In this document: one piece after another, positions 49,174 through 56,339 of the stretch
Numbering within the stretch: position 1 is the stretch's first letter
Layout of the letters: every line of letters begins with the position of its first letter
Source: Kitasatospora aureofaciens
Lineage (GTDB): Bacteria; Actinomycetota; Actinomycetes; Streptomycetales; Streptomycetaceae
Direction of reading: 5' to 3'
Length of the DNA: 64,000 nucleotides
Assembly: GCA_000720845.1 (NCBI GenBank)
Contig: JODU01000018.1
Location: 173,626-237,625, forward strand
Notes under the pieces: model-generated
What the model was told of the DNA's origin: nothing
Database searches by the model: none
What the model saw: only the letters and a program-made list of their open reading frames with translations
Translations under genes and position numbers: made by a program

Positions 49174-49599
49174 ATGCCCGGCCGTCCCGCCCCGAGCCGC
49201 CGTACCGTCCTGCGTTCGGCGGCCGCCACTCCCGTCGTCGGCCTCGGACTGGCCGCCTGCTCCCCGGGCGACGACGGTGCGGCTCCCGCCAGGCCGACCG
49301 CGCCCGTGGACCTCGGCGCGGACGGGGAGGTCGCCAAGGGCGCGACCAAGCTCTTCCCGGACGGGAACGTGGTGGTCAGCCGGGCGGCGGACGGCTCCCT
49401 GAAGGCGTTCAGCACGGTCTGTACGCACGCGGGGTGCCCCATCAAGAAGCTGGAGGGGACCAAGCTGGTCTGCAACTGCCACGGCAGCGAGTTCGACGCC
49501 CGTACCGGCGAGGTGCTGCACGCCCCGGCTACCGCGCCACTCATCGAACTGCCGGTCGAGGTGAAGCAGGGCCGGATCGTCGCGAGCCCGGGGACCTGA
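49174..49599 (+). CDS. Rieske [2Fe-2S] lipoprotein with Tat signal
   Basis: A 141-residue exported Fe-S protein. SRRTVLRSAAATPVVGLGLAAC is a twin-arginine signal ending in a lipobox (LAAC), so it should be folded before export and anchored as a lipoprotein. The Rieske cluster ligands are CTHAGC and CNCHGSEFD (two Cys, two His). The partner electron-transfer protein is unknown. A GGAG lies six bases before the ATG. Confidence 0.9.
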   Translation: MPGRPAPSRRTVLRSAAATPVVGLGLAACSPGDDGAAPARPTAPVDLGADGEVAKGATKLFPDGNVVVSRAADGSLKAFSTVCTHAGCPIKKLEGTKLVCNCHGSEFDARTGEVLHAPATAPLIELPVEVKQGRIVASPGT

Positions 49600-49636
49600 C
49601 CGGCAAGGGGCCGACGGTGCGGGCGCGGCGGGCGTC

Positions 49637-50587
49637 CTACTCCCAGTCCCAGCCGATCCCGAGCATCCCCGACCTGACCCGCGGCTCCACGAGGTGCACC
49701 GAGTGGTGCCGTCCGCTGAGCGCCAGCTCCTGCCGGCCGCCGCGCGGTGCCGCCGGAGAGTGCTGCGTGAACCGGTGGCACCGCACCGGAAGCGCCGCGA
49801 CGTCGAACCGCACCTGGAGCGCGTACTGCCCGCCCGCCGTACCGAACCCGCGGACGTACTCGCGCGACACACCGGCGGTGCCGTCCTCGACGCCGTAGCG
49901 GAAGAGGTGGGTGTCACCCGCCCGCAACCGCGTGTCGAAGAGCAGCTCCGTCACCAGGACACCGGTCTCGTCGTGGGTGCGGACCCGCCCCGTACGGCAG
50001 TTCTCCAGCGCGTGGACGCTCATCCGCGCGGGGACGCATCCCGGATCGCCGTGATGGACGGCCAGGAAGCGGTCGACGCCGTCGCGGTGGGCGCGGACGA
50101 TGAGGTGCGACTCGCGTCCGGCCAGCTCCCGGCCGGCCCCGATCCGGATCCGCTCGTGGTGCCCGAGGGTGTGCACCCCGCCGTCAGGTGCCGGGCATCC
50201 CAGTTCGGCCAGCAGCCGGTCCAGGACGCCCGAGGCCGCCAGGTGGGCGCGGTAGGAGCGGCCCGCGGGACGTCGCTCCGAGGTCTCCGCGTCGGCCTCG
50301 GAGAGCAGGCGGATCAGCGACTCCTCGGGCAGCTGGAGTATCTCCTCCAGCGCCCGCACGGCCCGCAGGGACTCCGGACGCTGCGGACGCCGGGCGCCCT
50401 GCTGCCAGTAGCTCAGACTCGTGACGCCCACTTTCACCCCGTGGCGCGACAGGTGGTGCTGCACACGCTGCAGCGGCAGTCCGCGAGCGGCGATCGCTGC
50501 GCGCAGGGCGACGTGGAAGGGGCCACCGCGCAGGGCCGAGTCGAGTTGCGCGGTGGCGACGTCCGCGTGCTGTGTGGCGTGCGGCAT
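49637..50587 (-). CDS. Putative helix-turn-helix DNA-binding protein
   Basis: A 316-residue protein. Residues 20-90 look like a lambda-repressor-type helix-turn-helix: FHVALRAAIAARGLPLQRVQHHLSRHGVKVGVTSLSYWQQGARRPQRPESLRAVRALEEIL. The rest, about 220 residues, is a beta-rich region without a family I can name (HERIRIGAGRELAGRESHLIVRAHRDGVDRF). It may be a ligand-sensing domain. It is divergent from uvrC across a 352-base gap. Confidence 0.72.
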   Translation of the reverse strand: MPHATQHADVATAQLDSALRGGPFHVALRAAIAARGLPLQRVQHHLSRHGVKVGVTSLSYWQQGARRPQRPESLRAVRALEEILQLPEESLIRLLSEADAETSERRPAGRSYRAHLAASGVLDRLLAELGCPAPDGGVHTLGHHERIRIGAGRELAGRESHLIVRAHRDGVDRFLAVHHGDPGCVPARMSVHALENCRTGRVRTHDETGVLVTELLFDTRLRAGDTHLFRYGVEDGTAGVSREYVRGFGTAGGQYALQVRFDVAALPVRCHRFTQHSPAAPRGGRQELALSGRHHSVHLVEPRVRSGMLGIGWDWE

Positions 50588-50730
50588 GCAGGGGCCCTTC
50601 TGTGAAGTTCACGGCGGCTGGTCAGGCCGTCGACACGGATCGGCCGGGGCCGCCCGTCCCCCGGTCGCGGCGCAGAGGTCTTCACATCCGTACGCCGTGC
50701 TTCAGGACCCCGAGTCCCCCGCATTGAAGC

Positions 50731-50754
50731 GTGTTGACCTAGTCCGGACAACAC
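50731..50754. promoter_or_regulatory. Inverted repeat GTGTTG-N12-CAACAC
   Basis: A perfect 6-bp inverted repeat with a 12-base spacer that includes TTGACC overlap. It resembles a dimeric regulator site, perhaps for the divergent helix-turn-helix protein, but nothing further supports this. Confidence 0.35.
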
Positions 50755-50909
50755 CTGGCGCCCGACCGTCGTACGCTCCTGGCCGAGAACGCACGGGCCC
50801 GCCGTCCCGGAGGCCACCCGGCGTGACCGGACGGCCCCGTACCGTTCTCCCCGGCCTTCCCCGCGGGCTGTCCACAGGGGCCCGGTCCGTCGTCCACAGC
50901 CCCGCCGAA

Positions 50910-50932
50910 GTGTCGGTCCGCGCCAGTAGGGT
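50910..50932 (+). promoter_or_regulatory. RecA_NDp/PafBC-type DNA-damage promoter of uvrC
   Basis: GTGTCGGTC (50910-50918), eight bases and TAGGGT (50927-50932) match the consensus at all core positions, differing at the first and ninth bases. The uvrC ATG (50940) falls at the expected start site, so the operon mRNA should be leaderless. Confidence 0.75.
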
Positions 50933-50939
50933 GTGAGTC

Positions 50940-53072
50940 ATGGCCGACCCCTCCAGCTACCGCCCCAGGCCGGGAGAGATCCCGGACTCCCCGGGGGTGT
51001 ACAGGTTCCGTGACGAGCACCGCCGGGTGATCTACGTCGGAAAGGCGAAGAGCCTGCGCCAGCGCCTGGCGAACTACTTCCAGGACCTGGCGCACCTGCA
51101 CCCGCGCACCCGCACCATGGTCACGACGGCCGCGTCCGTGGAATGGACGGTGGTGTCCACGGAGGTCGAGGCGCTGCAGCTGGAGTACTCCTGGATCAAG
51201 GAGTACGACCCCCGGTTCAACGTCAAGTACCGCGACGACAAGAGCTACCCGTACCTCGCGGTCACGATGAACGAGGAATTCCCGCGCGTCCAGGTGATGC
51301 GCGGCCAGAAGAAGAAGGGCGTGCGTTACTTCGGGCCGTACGGGCACGCCTGGGCGATCCGCGACACGGTCGACCTCCTGCTGCGCGTCTTCCCGGTGCG
51401 CACCTGCTCCGCGGGCGTCTTCAAGAACGCCGCCCGCACCGGCCGCCCCTGCCTGCTCGGCTACATCGGCAAGTGCTCGGCGCCCTGCGTCGGCCGCATC
51501 ACCCCCGACGACCACTGGGACCTGGCCGACGAGTTCTGCGACTTCATGGCCGGCCGCACCGGTACCTACCTGCGCCGCCTGGAGCGGCAGATGGCCGAGG
51601 CGGCGGAGGACATGGAGTACGAGCGGGCGGCGCGCCTGCGGGACGACATCGGGGCCCTCAAGAAGGCCATGGAGAAGAGCGCGGTCGTCCTCGCCGACGC
51701 CACCGACGCCGACCTGATCGCGGTCGCCGAGGACGAGCTGGAGGCCGCCGTCCAGATCTTCCACGTACGCGGCGGACGCGTGCGCGGTCAGCGCGGCTGG
51801 GTCACCGACAAGGTCGAGGAGATCACCACCGGCGCCCTCGTCGAGCACGCCCTCCAGCAGCTGTACGGCGAGGAGAGCGGCGACGCCGTCCCCAAGGAGG
51901 TCCTGGTCCCCGCGCTGCCCGACCCGGTGGAGCCCGTCCAGCAGTGGCTGACCGAGCGCCGCGGGTCGGGAGTGTCGCTGCGCATCCCGCAGCGGGGCGA
52001 CAAGAAGGCGCTGATGGAGACCGTCCAGCGCAACGCCCAGCAGGCCCTCGTCCTGCACAAGACCAAGCGCGCCTCCGACCTGACGACGCGCTCGCGCGCG
52101 CTGGAGGAGATCGCCGAGGCCCTCGACCTGGACAGCGCCCCGCTGCGGATCGAGTGCTACGACATCTCACACCTCCAGGGCGACGACGTCGTGGCCTCCA
52201 TGGTCGTCTTCGAGGACGGGCTGGCCCGGAAGAGCGAATACCGCCGGTTCCAGATCAAGGGCTTCGAGGGACAGGACGACGTCCGTTCCATGCACGAGGT
52301 CATCACCCGCCGCTTCCGCCGCTACCTCGCCGAGAAGGAGAGGACCGGTGAATGGGCGGACGGCGAGGCACCGACCGACGGCGACCGGCAGGCGACCGGC
52401 GGGGGCGCCGCGGACGACGGCGCGGCACTCACCGACGGGCAGGAGCTCACGGACGGCCCCGCGCTCAAGGACGACGACGGCCGGCCCAAGCGCTTCGCCT
52501 ACCCGCCCCAGCTCGTCGTCGTCGACGGCGGACAGCCGCAGGTCGCGGCCGCCCAGCGGGCGCTGGACGAGCTGGGCATCGACGACATCGCCGTGTGCGG
52601 TCTCGCCAAGCGCCTGGAGGAGGTCTGGCTGCCCCGCGACGACGACCCGGTCGTCCTGCCCCGCACCAGCGAGGGCCTCTACCTGCTGCAGCGGGTCCGC
52701 GACGAGGCCCACCGCTTCGCGATCACCTACCAGCGCGCCAAGCGCGCCAAGCGCTTCCGCTCCAGTCCGCTGGACGACGTGCCCGGCCTGGGGGAGACCC
52801 GCAAACAGGCGCTGATCAAGCACTTCGGTTCAGTGAAGAAGCTGCGGTCGGCGACGATCGACCAGATCTGCGAGGTGCCCGGCATAGGCCGCAAGACGGC
52901 CGAGACCGTCGCCGTGGCCCTCGCCAAGGCCACCCCGGCCGCGCCCGCCGTGAACACGGCGACCGGAGAGATCATGGATGACGACGACGGGGCACCCGAG
53001 ACGACGGCGGATGCCCCGGGGGAGCCCGTGACCGCGGGCACCCCGGACGAACGACGGGGGCAGGAGAGATGA
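50940..53072 (+). CDS. uvrC: UvrABC excinuclease subunit C
   Basis: Dual-incision nuclease of nucleotide excision repair, 710 residues. The GIY-YIG domain is GVYRFRDEHRRVIYVGKAKSLRQRLANYF (about 19-47), the UVR domain lies near residue 210-245 (MEYERAARLRDDIGALKKAM), and the RNase H-like second nuclease starts at IECYDISHLQGDDVVASMVVFEDG. Helix-hairpin-helix motifs DDVPGLGETRKQAL and CEVPGIGRKTAETV close the core. A low-complexity acidic insertion (about residues 468-517, with repeated TDG) splits the second nuclease domain, and a 45-residue acidic tail follows. It is the first gene of the uvrC-rapZ-yvcK-whiA operon. Confidence 0.97.
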   Translation: MADPSSYRPRPGEIPDSPGVYRFRDEHRRVIYVGKAKSLRQRLANYFQDLAHLHPRTRTMVTTAASVEWTVVSTEVEALQLEYSWIKEYDPRFNVKYRDDKSYPYLAVTMNEEFPRVQVMRGQKKKGVRYFGPYGHAWAIRDTVDLLLRVFPVRTCSAGVFKNAARTGRPCLLGYIGKCSAPCVGRITPDDHWDLADEFCDFMAGRTGTYLRRLERQMAEAAEDMEYERAARLRDDIGALKKAMEKSAVVLADATDADLIAVAEDELEAAVQIFHVRGGRVRGQRGWVTDKVEEITTGALVEHALQQLYGEESGDAVPKEVLVPALPDPVEPVQQWLTERRGSGVSLRIPQRGDKKALMETVQRNAQQALVLHKTKRASDLTTRSRALEEIAEALDLDSAPLRIECYDISHLQGDDVVASMVVFEDGLARKSEYRRFQIKGFEGQDDVRSMHEVITRRFRRYLAEKERTGEWADGEAPTDGDRQATGGGAADDGAALTDGQELTDGPALKDDDGRPKRFAYPPQLVVVDGGQPQVAAAQRALDELGIDDIAVCGLAKRLEEVWLPRDDDPVVLPRTSEGLYLLQRVRDEAHRFAITYQRAKRAKRFRSSPLDDVPGLGETRKQALIKHFGSVKKLRSATIDQICEVPGIGRKTAETVAVALAKATPAAPAVNTATGEIMDDDDGAPETTADAPGEPVTAGTPDERRGQER

Positions 53073-54085
53073 CCGAGCACGAGGCACAGCCCGCAGCCGG
53101 ACGGGAACAGGCACAGTCCGCGGCCGGACGGGAACAGGCACAGCGCACAGCCGGACGGGAACAGACCCGCGGCGACGGAGCACAGGTGAGTACGGGCAAG
53201 GAAACAGCCGGGGCGCACGAGGCGGCCATCCCCGAGCTGGTGATCATCTCCGGCATGTCCGGAGCCGGCCGCTCGACCGCCGCCAAGTGTCTGGAGGACC
53301 TGGGCTGGTTCGTCGTCGACAACCTCCCGCCCGCGCTGATCCCCACCATGGTGGAGCTCGGCGCCCGTTCCCAGGGCAACGTGGCCCGCATCGCGGTGGT
53401 CGTCGACGTCCGCGGCCGGCGCTTCTTCGACAATCTGCGCGAGTCCCTCGCGGACCTCGACGCCCGCGGCGTCACCCGCCGGATCGTCTTCCTGGAGTCC
53501 TCCGACGACGCCCTGGTGCGCCGCTTCGAGTCGGTGCGCCGCCCGCACCCCCTCCAGGGCGACGGCCGGATCGTCGACGGCATCGCCGCCGAGCGCGCCC
53601 TCCTGCGCGAGCTGCGAGGCGACGCCGACCTGGTGATCGACACCTCCAGCCTCAACGTCCACGAGCTGCGGGCCAAGATGGACGCCCAGTTCGCCGGCGA
53701 GGAGGAGCCCGAGCTGCGGGCCACGGTGATGTCCTTCGGCTTCAAGTACGGCCTCCCGGTCGACGCCGACCTCGTCGTCGACATGCGCTTCCTGCCCAAC
53801 CCGCACTGGGTCCCGGAGCTGCGCCCCTTCACCGGCCTCAACGAGGAGGTGTCGAGCTACGTCCTCAACCAGCCCGGGGCCAAGGAGTTCCTGGACCGCT
53901 ACGCCGAGCTGCTCCAGCTGATCGCCGCGGGCTACCGTCGGGAGGGCAAGCGCTATGTGACCGTCGCCGTCGGCTGCACCGGCGGCAAGCACCGGTCCGT
54001 GGCCATGTCGGAGAAGCTCGCCGCCCGGCTCGCCGCCGAGGGCGTGGAGACGGTGGTCGTCCACCGGGACATGGGACGGGAATGA
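53069..54085 (+). CDS. rapZ: RapZ/YvcJ family nucleotide-binding protein
   Basis: A GTP/ATP-binding protein; E. coli RapZ is an RNase adapter for GlmZ/GlmY, and the role in actinobacteria is unresolved. The P-loop is GMSGAGRST (Arg in place of Lys, as often in this group). DLGWFVVDNLPPALIPT, MSFGFKYGLPVDADLVVDMRFLPNPHWVPELRPFTG and GCTGGKHRSVAMSE are conserved. The start overlaps the uvrC stop (ATGA). The first 39 residues are an extension with a threefold AAGREQAQ-type repeat; the conserved part could instead begin at GTG 53186, which has GGAG just upstream. Confidence 0.92.
   Translation: MTEHEAQPAAGREQAQSAAGREQAQRTAGREQTRGDGAQVSTGKETAGAHEAAIPELVIISGMSGAGRSTAAKCLEDLGWFVVDNLPPALIPTMVELGARSQGNVARIAVVVDVRGRRFFDNLRESLADLDARGVTRRIVFLESSDDALVRRFESVRRPHPLQGDGRIVDGIAAERALLRELRGDADLVIDTSSLNVHELRAKMDAQFAGEEEPELRATVMSFGFKYGLPVDADLVVDMRFLPNPHWVPELRPFTGLNEEVSSYVLNQPGAKEFLDRYAELLQLIAAGYRREGKRYVTVAVGCTGGKHRSVAMSEKLAARLAAEGVETVVVHRDMGRE
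53093..53173 (+). repeat. Three 27-bp tandem repeats at the rapZ 5' end
   Basis: Three units start at 53093, 53120 and 53147, each containing GCCGGACGGGAACAG. They encode a nine-residue period (AAGREQAQS, AAGREQAQR, TAGREQTRG). The period is a multiple of three, so copy-number change keeps the frame. Confidence 0.88.
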
Positions 54086-54092
54086 CACGGGA

Positions 54093-55184
54093 ATGACAGG
54101 ACGTACTCCGCGGCTGAGCAGGCTGCGCCGGGTGGTGCCCGAGGGACGCGGCGGCAGACCGGCCGACGCCCGTGCCGCCCGGCCCGAACAGGCGCGCGGC
54201 GGCAAGCCGCGCCGCCGGGGCGCCCAGCCCAAGGTCGTCGCGCTGGGCGGCGGCATGGGCCTGTCCGCCTCGCTCGCCGCGCTGCGCCGGATCACCGGCG
54301 ACCTCACCGCCGTCGTCACCGTCGCCGACGACGGCGGCTCCAGCGGGCGCCTGCGCGACGAGCTGGGCGTCCTGCCGCCCGGCGACCTGCGCAAGGCGCT
54401 GGCCGCGCTGTGCGGCGACGACGACTGGGGCCAGACCTGGGCCCGCGTCATCCAGCACCGCTTCCAGTCCCAGGGCGACCTGCACGAACACGCGGTCGGC
54501 AATCTGCTGATCGTCGCCCTGTGGGAGCAGCTCGGCGACCACGTCCAGGCGCTGGACCTGGTGGGCAAGCTGCTCGGCGCGCACGGGCGGGTGCTGCCCA
54601 TGTCCGCCGTCCCGCTGGAGCTCCAGGCGCTGGTCAGGGGCCACGACCCGGAGCGGCCCGACGAGGTGGACACCGTACGGGGACAGGCGACCGTGGCGCT
54701 CACGCCCGGCGAGGTGCAGTCCGTGCACCTGGTGCCCAGCGACCCGCCGGCCGTCCACGAGGCGGTCGACGCCGTCCTGGACGCCGACTGGGTGGTACTG
54801 GGCCCCGGCTCCTGGTTCTCCTCGGTGATTCCGCACCTGCTCGTGCCGGATCTGCTGGACGCGCTGGTCGAGACGAAGGCGCGCCGGGTGCTCTCGCTGA
54901 ACCTCGCCCCGCAACCCGGAGAAACTGAGGGCTTCTCCCCGCAGCGTCATTTGGAGGTTTTGGGACGACACGCCCCTAAACTCGCCCTGGACGTGGTGCT
55001 GGCCGACGAGGCCGCCGTGCCCGACCGTGACTCGCTCACCGACGCCGCGAAACGGTTCGGCGCCGCGGTCGAGCTGGCTCCGGTCGCCCGGACCGACGGG
55101 ACCCCGAGGCACGACCCGGAGCTGCTGGCCGCCGCGTACGACCGTATTTTTCGGATGCATGGAAGGATCGGCCCATGGCGATGA
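54093..55184 (+). CDS. yvcK: Gluconeogenesis factor YvcK/CofD-like
   Basis: A 363-residue member of the YvcK/CofD family. In Bacillus YvcK binds UDP-sugars and supports peptidoglycan synthesis under gluconeogenic growth. VVALGGGMGLSASLAALRRIT, VTVADDGGSSGRLRDELGVLPPGDLRKALAALCGDD and ADWVVLGPGSWFSSVIPHLLVPDLLDAL are highly conserved. The first 45 residues are basic and poorly conserved. It begins eight bases after the rapZ stop and its end overlaps whiA by ten bases. Confidence 0.92.
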   Translation: MTGRTPRLSRLRRVVPEGRGGRPADARAARPEQARGGKPRRRGAQPKVVALGGGMGLSASLAALRRITGDLTAVVTVADDGGSSGRLRDELGVLPPGDLRKALAALCGDDDWGQTWARVIQHRFQSQGDLHEHAVGNLLIVALWEQLGDHVQALDLVGKLLGAHGRVLPMSAVPLELQALVRGHDPERPDEVDTVRGQATVALTPGEVQSVHLVPSDPPAVHEAVDAVLDADWVVLGPGSWFSSVIPHLLVPDLLDALVETKARRVLSLNLAPQPGETEGFSPQRHLEVLGRHAPKLALDVVLADEAAVPDRDSLTDAAKRFGAAVELAPVARTDGTPRHDPELLAAAYDRIFRMHGRIGPWR

Positions 55185-56164
55185 CGGCAGCGGTGAAGAG
55201 CGAGATCTCCCAGCTCCCCGTCACCCGGACCTGCTGCAGAAAGGCGGAGGTCTCCGCCGTCCTGCGGTTCGCCGGCGGCCTCCACCTGGTGAGCGGACGC
55301 ATCGTGATCGAGGCGGAGCTGGACACCGGGAACGCGGCCCGTCGGCTCAAGCGGGACATCCTGGAGATCTTCGGGCACAGCTCGGAGCTGATCGTGATGG
55401 CTCCGGGCGGGCTGCGCCGCGGTTCGCGTTTCGTGGTCCGGGTGGTCGCGGGCGGTGACCAGCTGGCCCGGCAGACCGGTCTGGTGGACGGCCGGGGCCG
55501 CCCGATCCGGGGCCTGCCCCCGCAGGTGGTCTCGGGGGCCACCTGCGATGCCGAGGCCGCCTGGCGCGGGGCCTTCCTGGCGCACGGCTCGCTCACCGAG
55601 CCCGGCCGCTCCTCCTCCCTGGAGGTGACCTGCCCGGGCCCCGAGGCGGCCCTCGCCCTGGTCGGCGCCGCCCGCCGGCTGTCGATCCCGGCCAAGGCCC
55701 GCGAGGTGCGCGGCGTGGACCGGGTCGTGGTCCGCGACGGGGACGCGATCGGCGCCCTGCTCACCCGGCTCGGCGCCCACGACTCCGTGCTGGCCTGGGA
55801 GGAGCGCAGGCTGCGGCGCGAGGTCCGCGCCACCGCCAACCGGCTCGCCAACTTCGACGACGCCAACCTTCGCCGTTCGGCCCGCGCGGCCGTCGCCGCC
55901 GGCGCCCGGGTGCAGCGCGCCCTGGAGATCCTCGCCGACGACGTGCCCGAGCACCTCGCCGCGGCGGGGCGCCTGCGCATGGAGCACAAGCAGGCCTCCC
56001 TGGAGGAGCTGGGCGCGCTCGCCGACCCGCCGCTGACCAAGGACGCCGTCGCCGGACGCATCCGCCGCCTGCTGGCCATGGCCGACAAGCGGGCCTCGGA
56101 CCTCGGCATCGCCGGTACGGACGCCAACCTCGGCGAGGAACTGGCCGACAACCTGGTCGGCTGA
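55175..56164 (+). CDS. whiA: Sporulation regulator WhiA
   Basis: A 329-residue DNA-binding regulator required in Streptomyces to start sporulation septation together with WhiB. The N-terminal two-thirds resemble a LAGLIDADG homing endonuclease without catalytic activity (TCCRKAEVSAVLRFAGGLHL, LVGAARRLSIPAKAREVRGVDR). The C-terminal helix-turn-helix is LADPPLTKDAVAGRIRRLLAMADKRAS. ATG 55175 overlaps yvcK; the next ATG at 55181 gives a four-base overlap with its stop. Transcription is at least partly from the uvrC promoter, which is predicted to respond to DNA damage. Confidence 0.96.
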   Translation: MAMTAAVKSEISQLPVTRTCCRKAEVSAVLRFAGGLHLVSGRIVIEAELDTGNAARRLKRDILEIFGHSSELIVMAPGGLRRGSRFVVRVVAGGDQLARQTGLVDGRGRPIRGLPPQVVSGATCDAEAAWRGAFLAHGSLTEPGRSSSLEVTCPGPEAALALVGAARRLSIPAKAREVRGVDRVVVRDGDAIGALLTRLGAHDSVLAWEERRLRREVRATANRLANFDDANLRRSARAAVAAGARVQRALEILADDVPEHLAAAGRLRMEHKQASLEELGALADPPLTKDAVAGRIRRLLAMADKRASDLGIAGTDANLGEELADNLVG

Positions 56165-56187
56165 CCGGGCCGGCAGGTCCGCCAACG

Positions 56188-56226
56188 AGCCGGTGCCGGA
56201 GCCCGCTTGGGTGACCGGCACCGGCT
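56188..56226 (+). terminator. whiA operon terminator
   Basis: AGCCGGTGCCGG (56188-56199) pairs perfectly with CCGGCACCGGCT (56215-56226), followed by TT. It lies 24 bases after the whiA stop. Confidence 0.8.
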
Positions 56227-56257
56227 TTCGCGTGTCCTTGCCGTGCTCTTGACTCGA

Positions 56258-56275
56258 TCATGAGCTGTCATGAGC
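56258..56275 (+). repeat. TCATGAGC direct repeat upstream of the carboxypeptidase gene
   Basis: TCATGAGC occurs at 56258-56265 and 56268-56275, exactly one helical turn apart, just after TTGACT (56249-56254). Each copy contains the palindrome TCATGA. This could be a regulator site in the promoter of the next gene. Confidence 0.4.
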
Positions 56276-56339
56276 CTGGCATCTGTTCGCCGCTGTGGCG
56301 AACGCAGGCCTGTCGGACAGGCCCCATCTAGGGGGGTTC

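Larger units (their letters stand above)
50588..50939. other. Divergent promoter region between the HTH gene and uvrC
   Basis: This 352-base gap holds no gene. It contains a 6-bp inverted repeat (GTGTTG 50731-50736, CAACAC 50749-50754) and, at its right end, the uvrC damage promoter. Confidence 0.6.
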
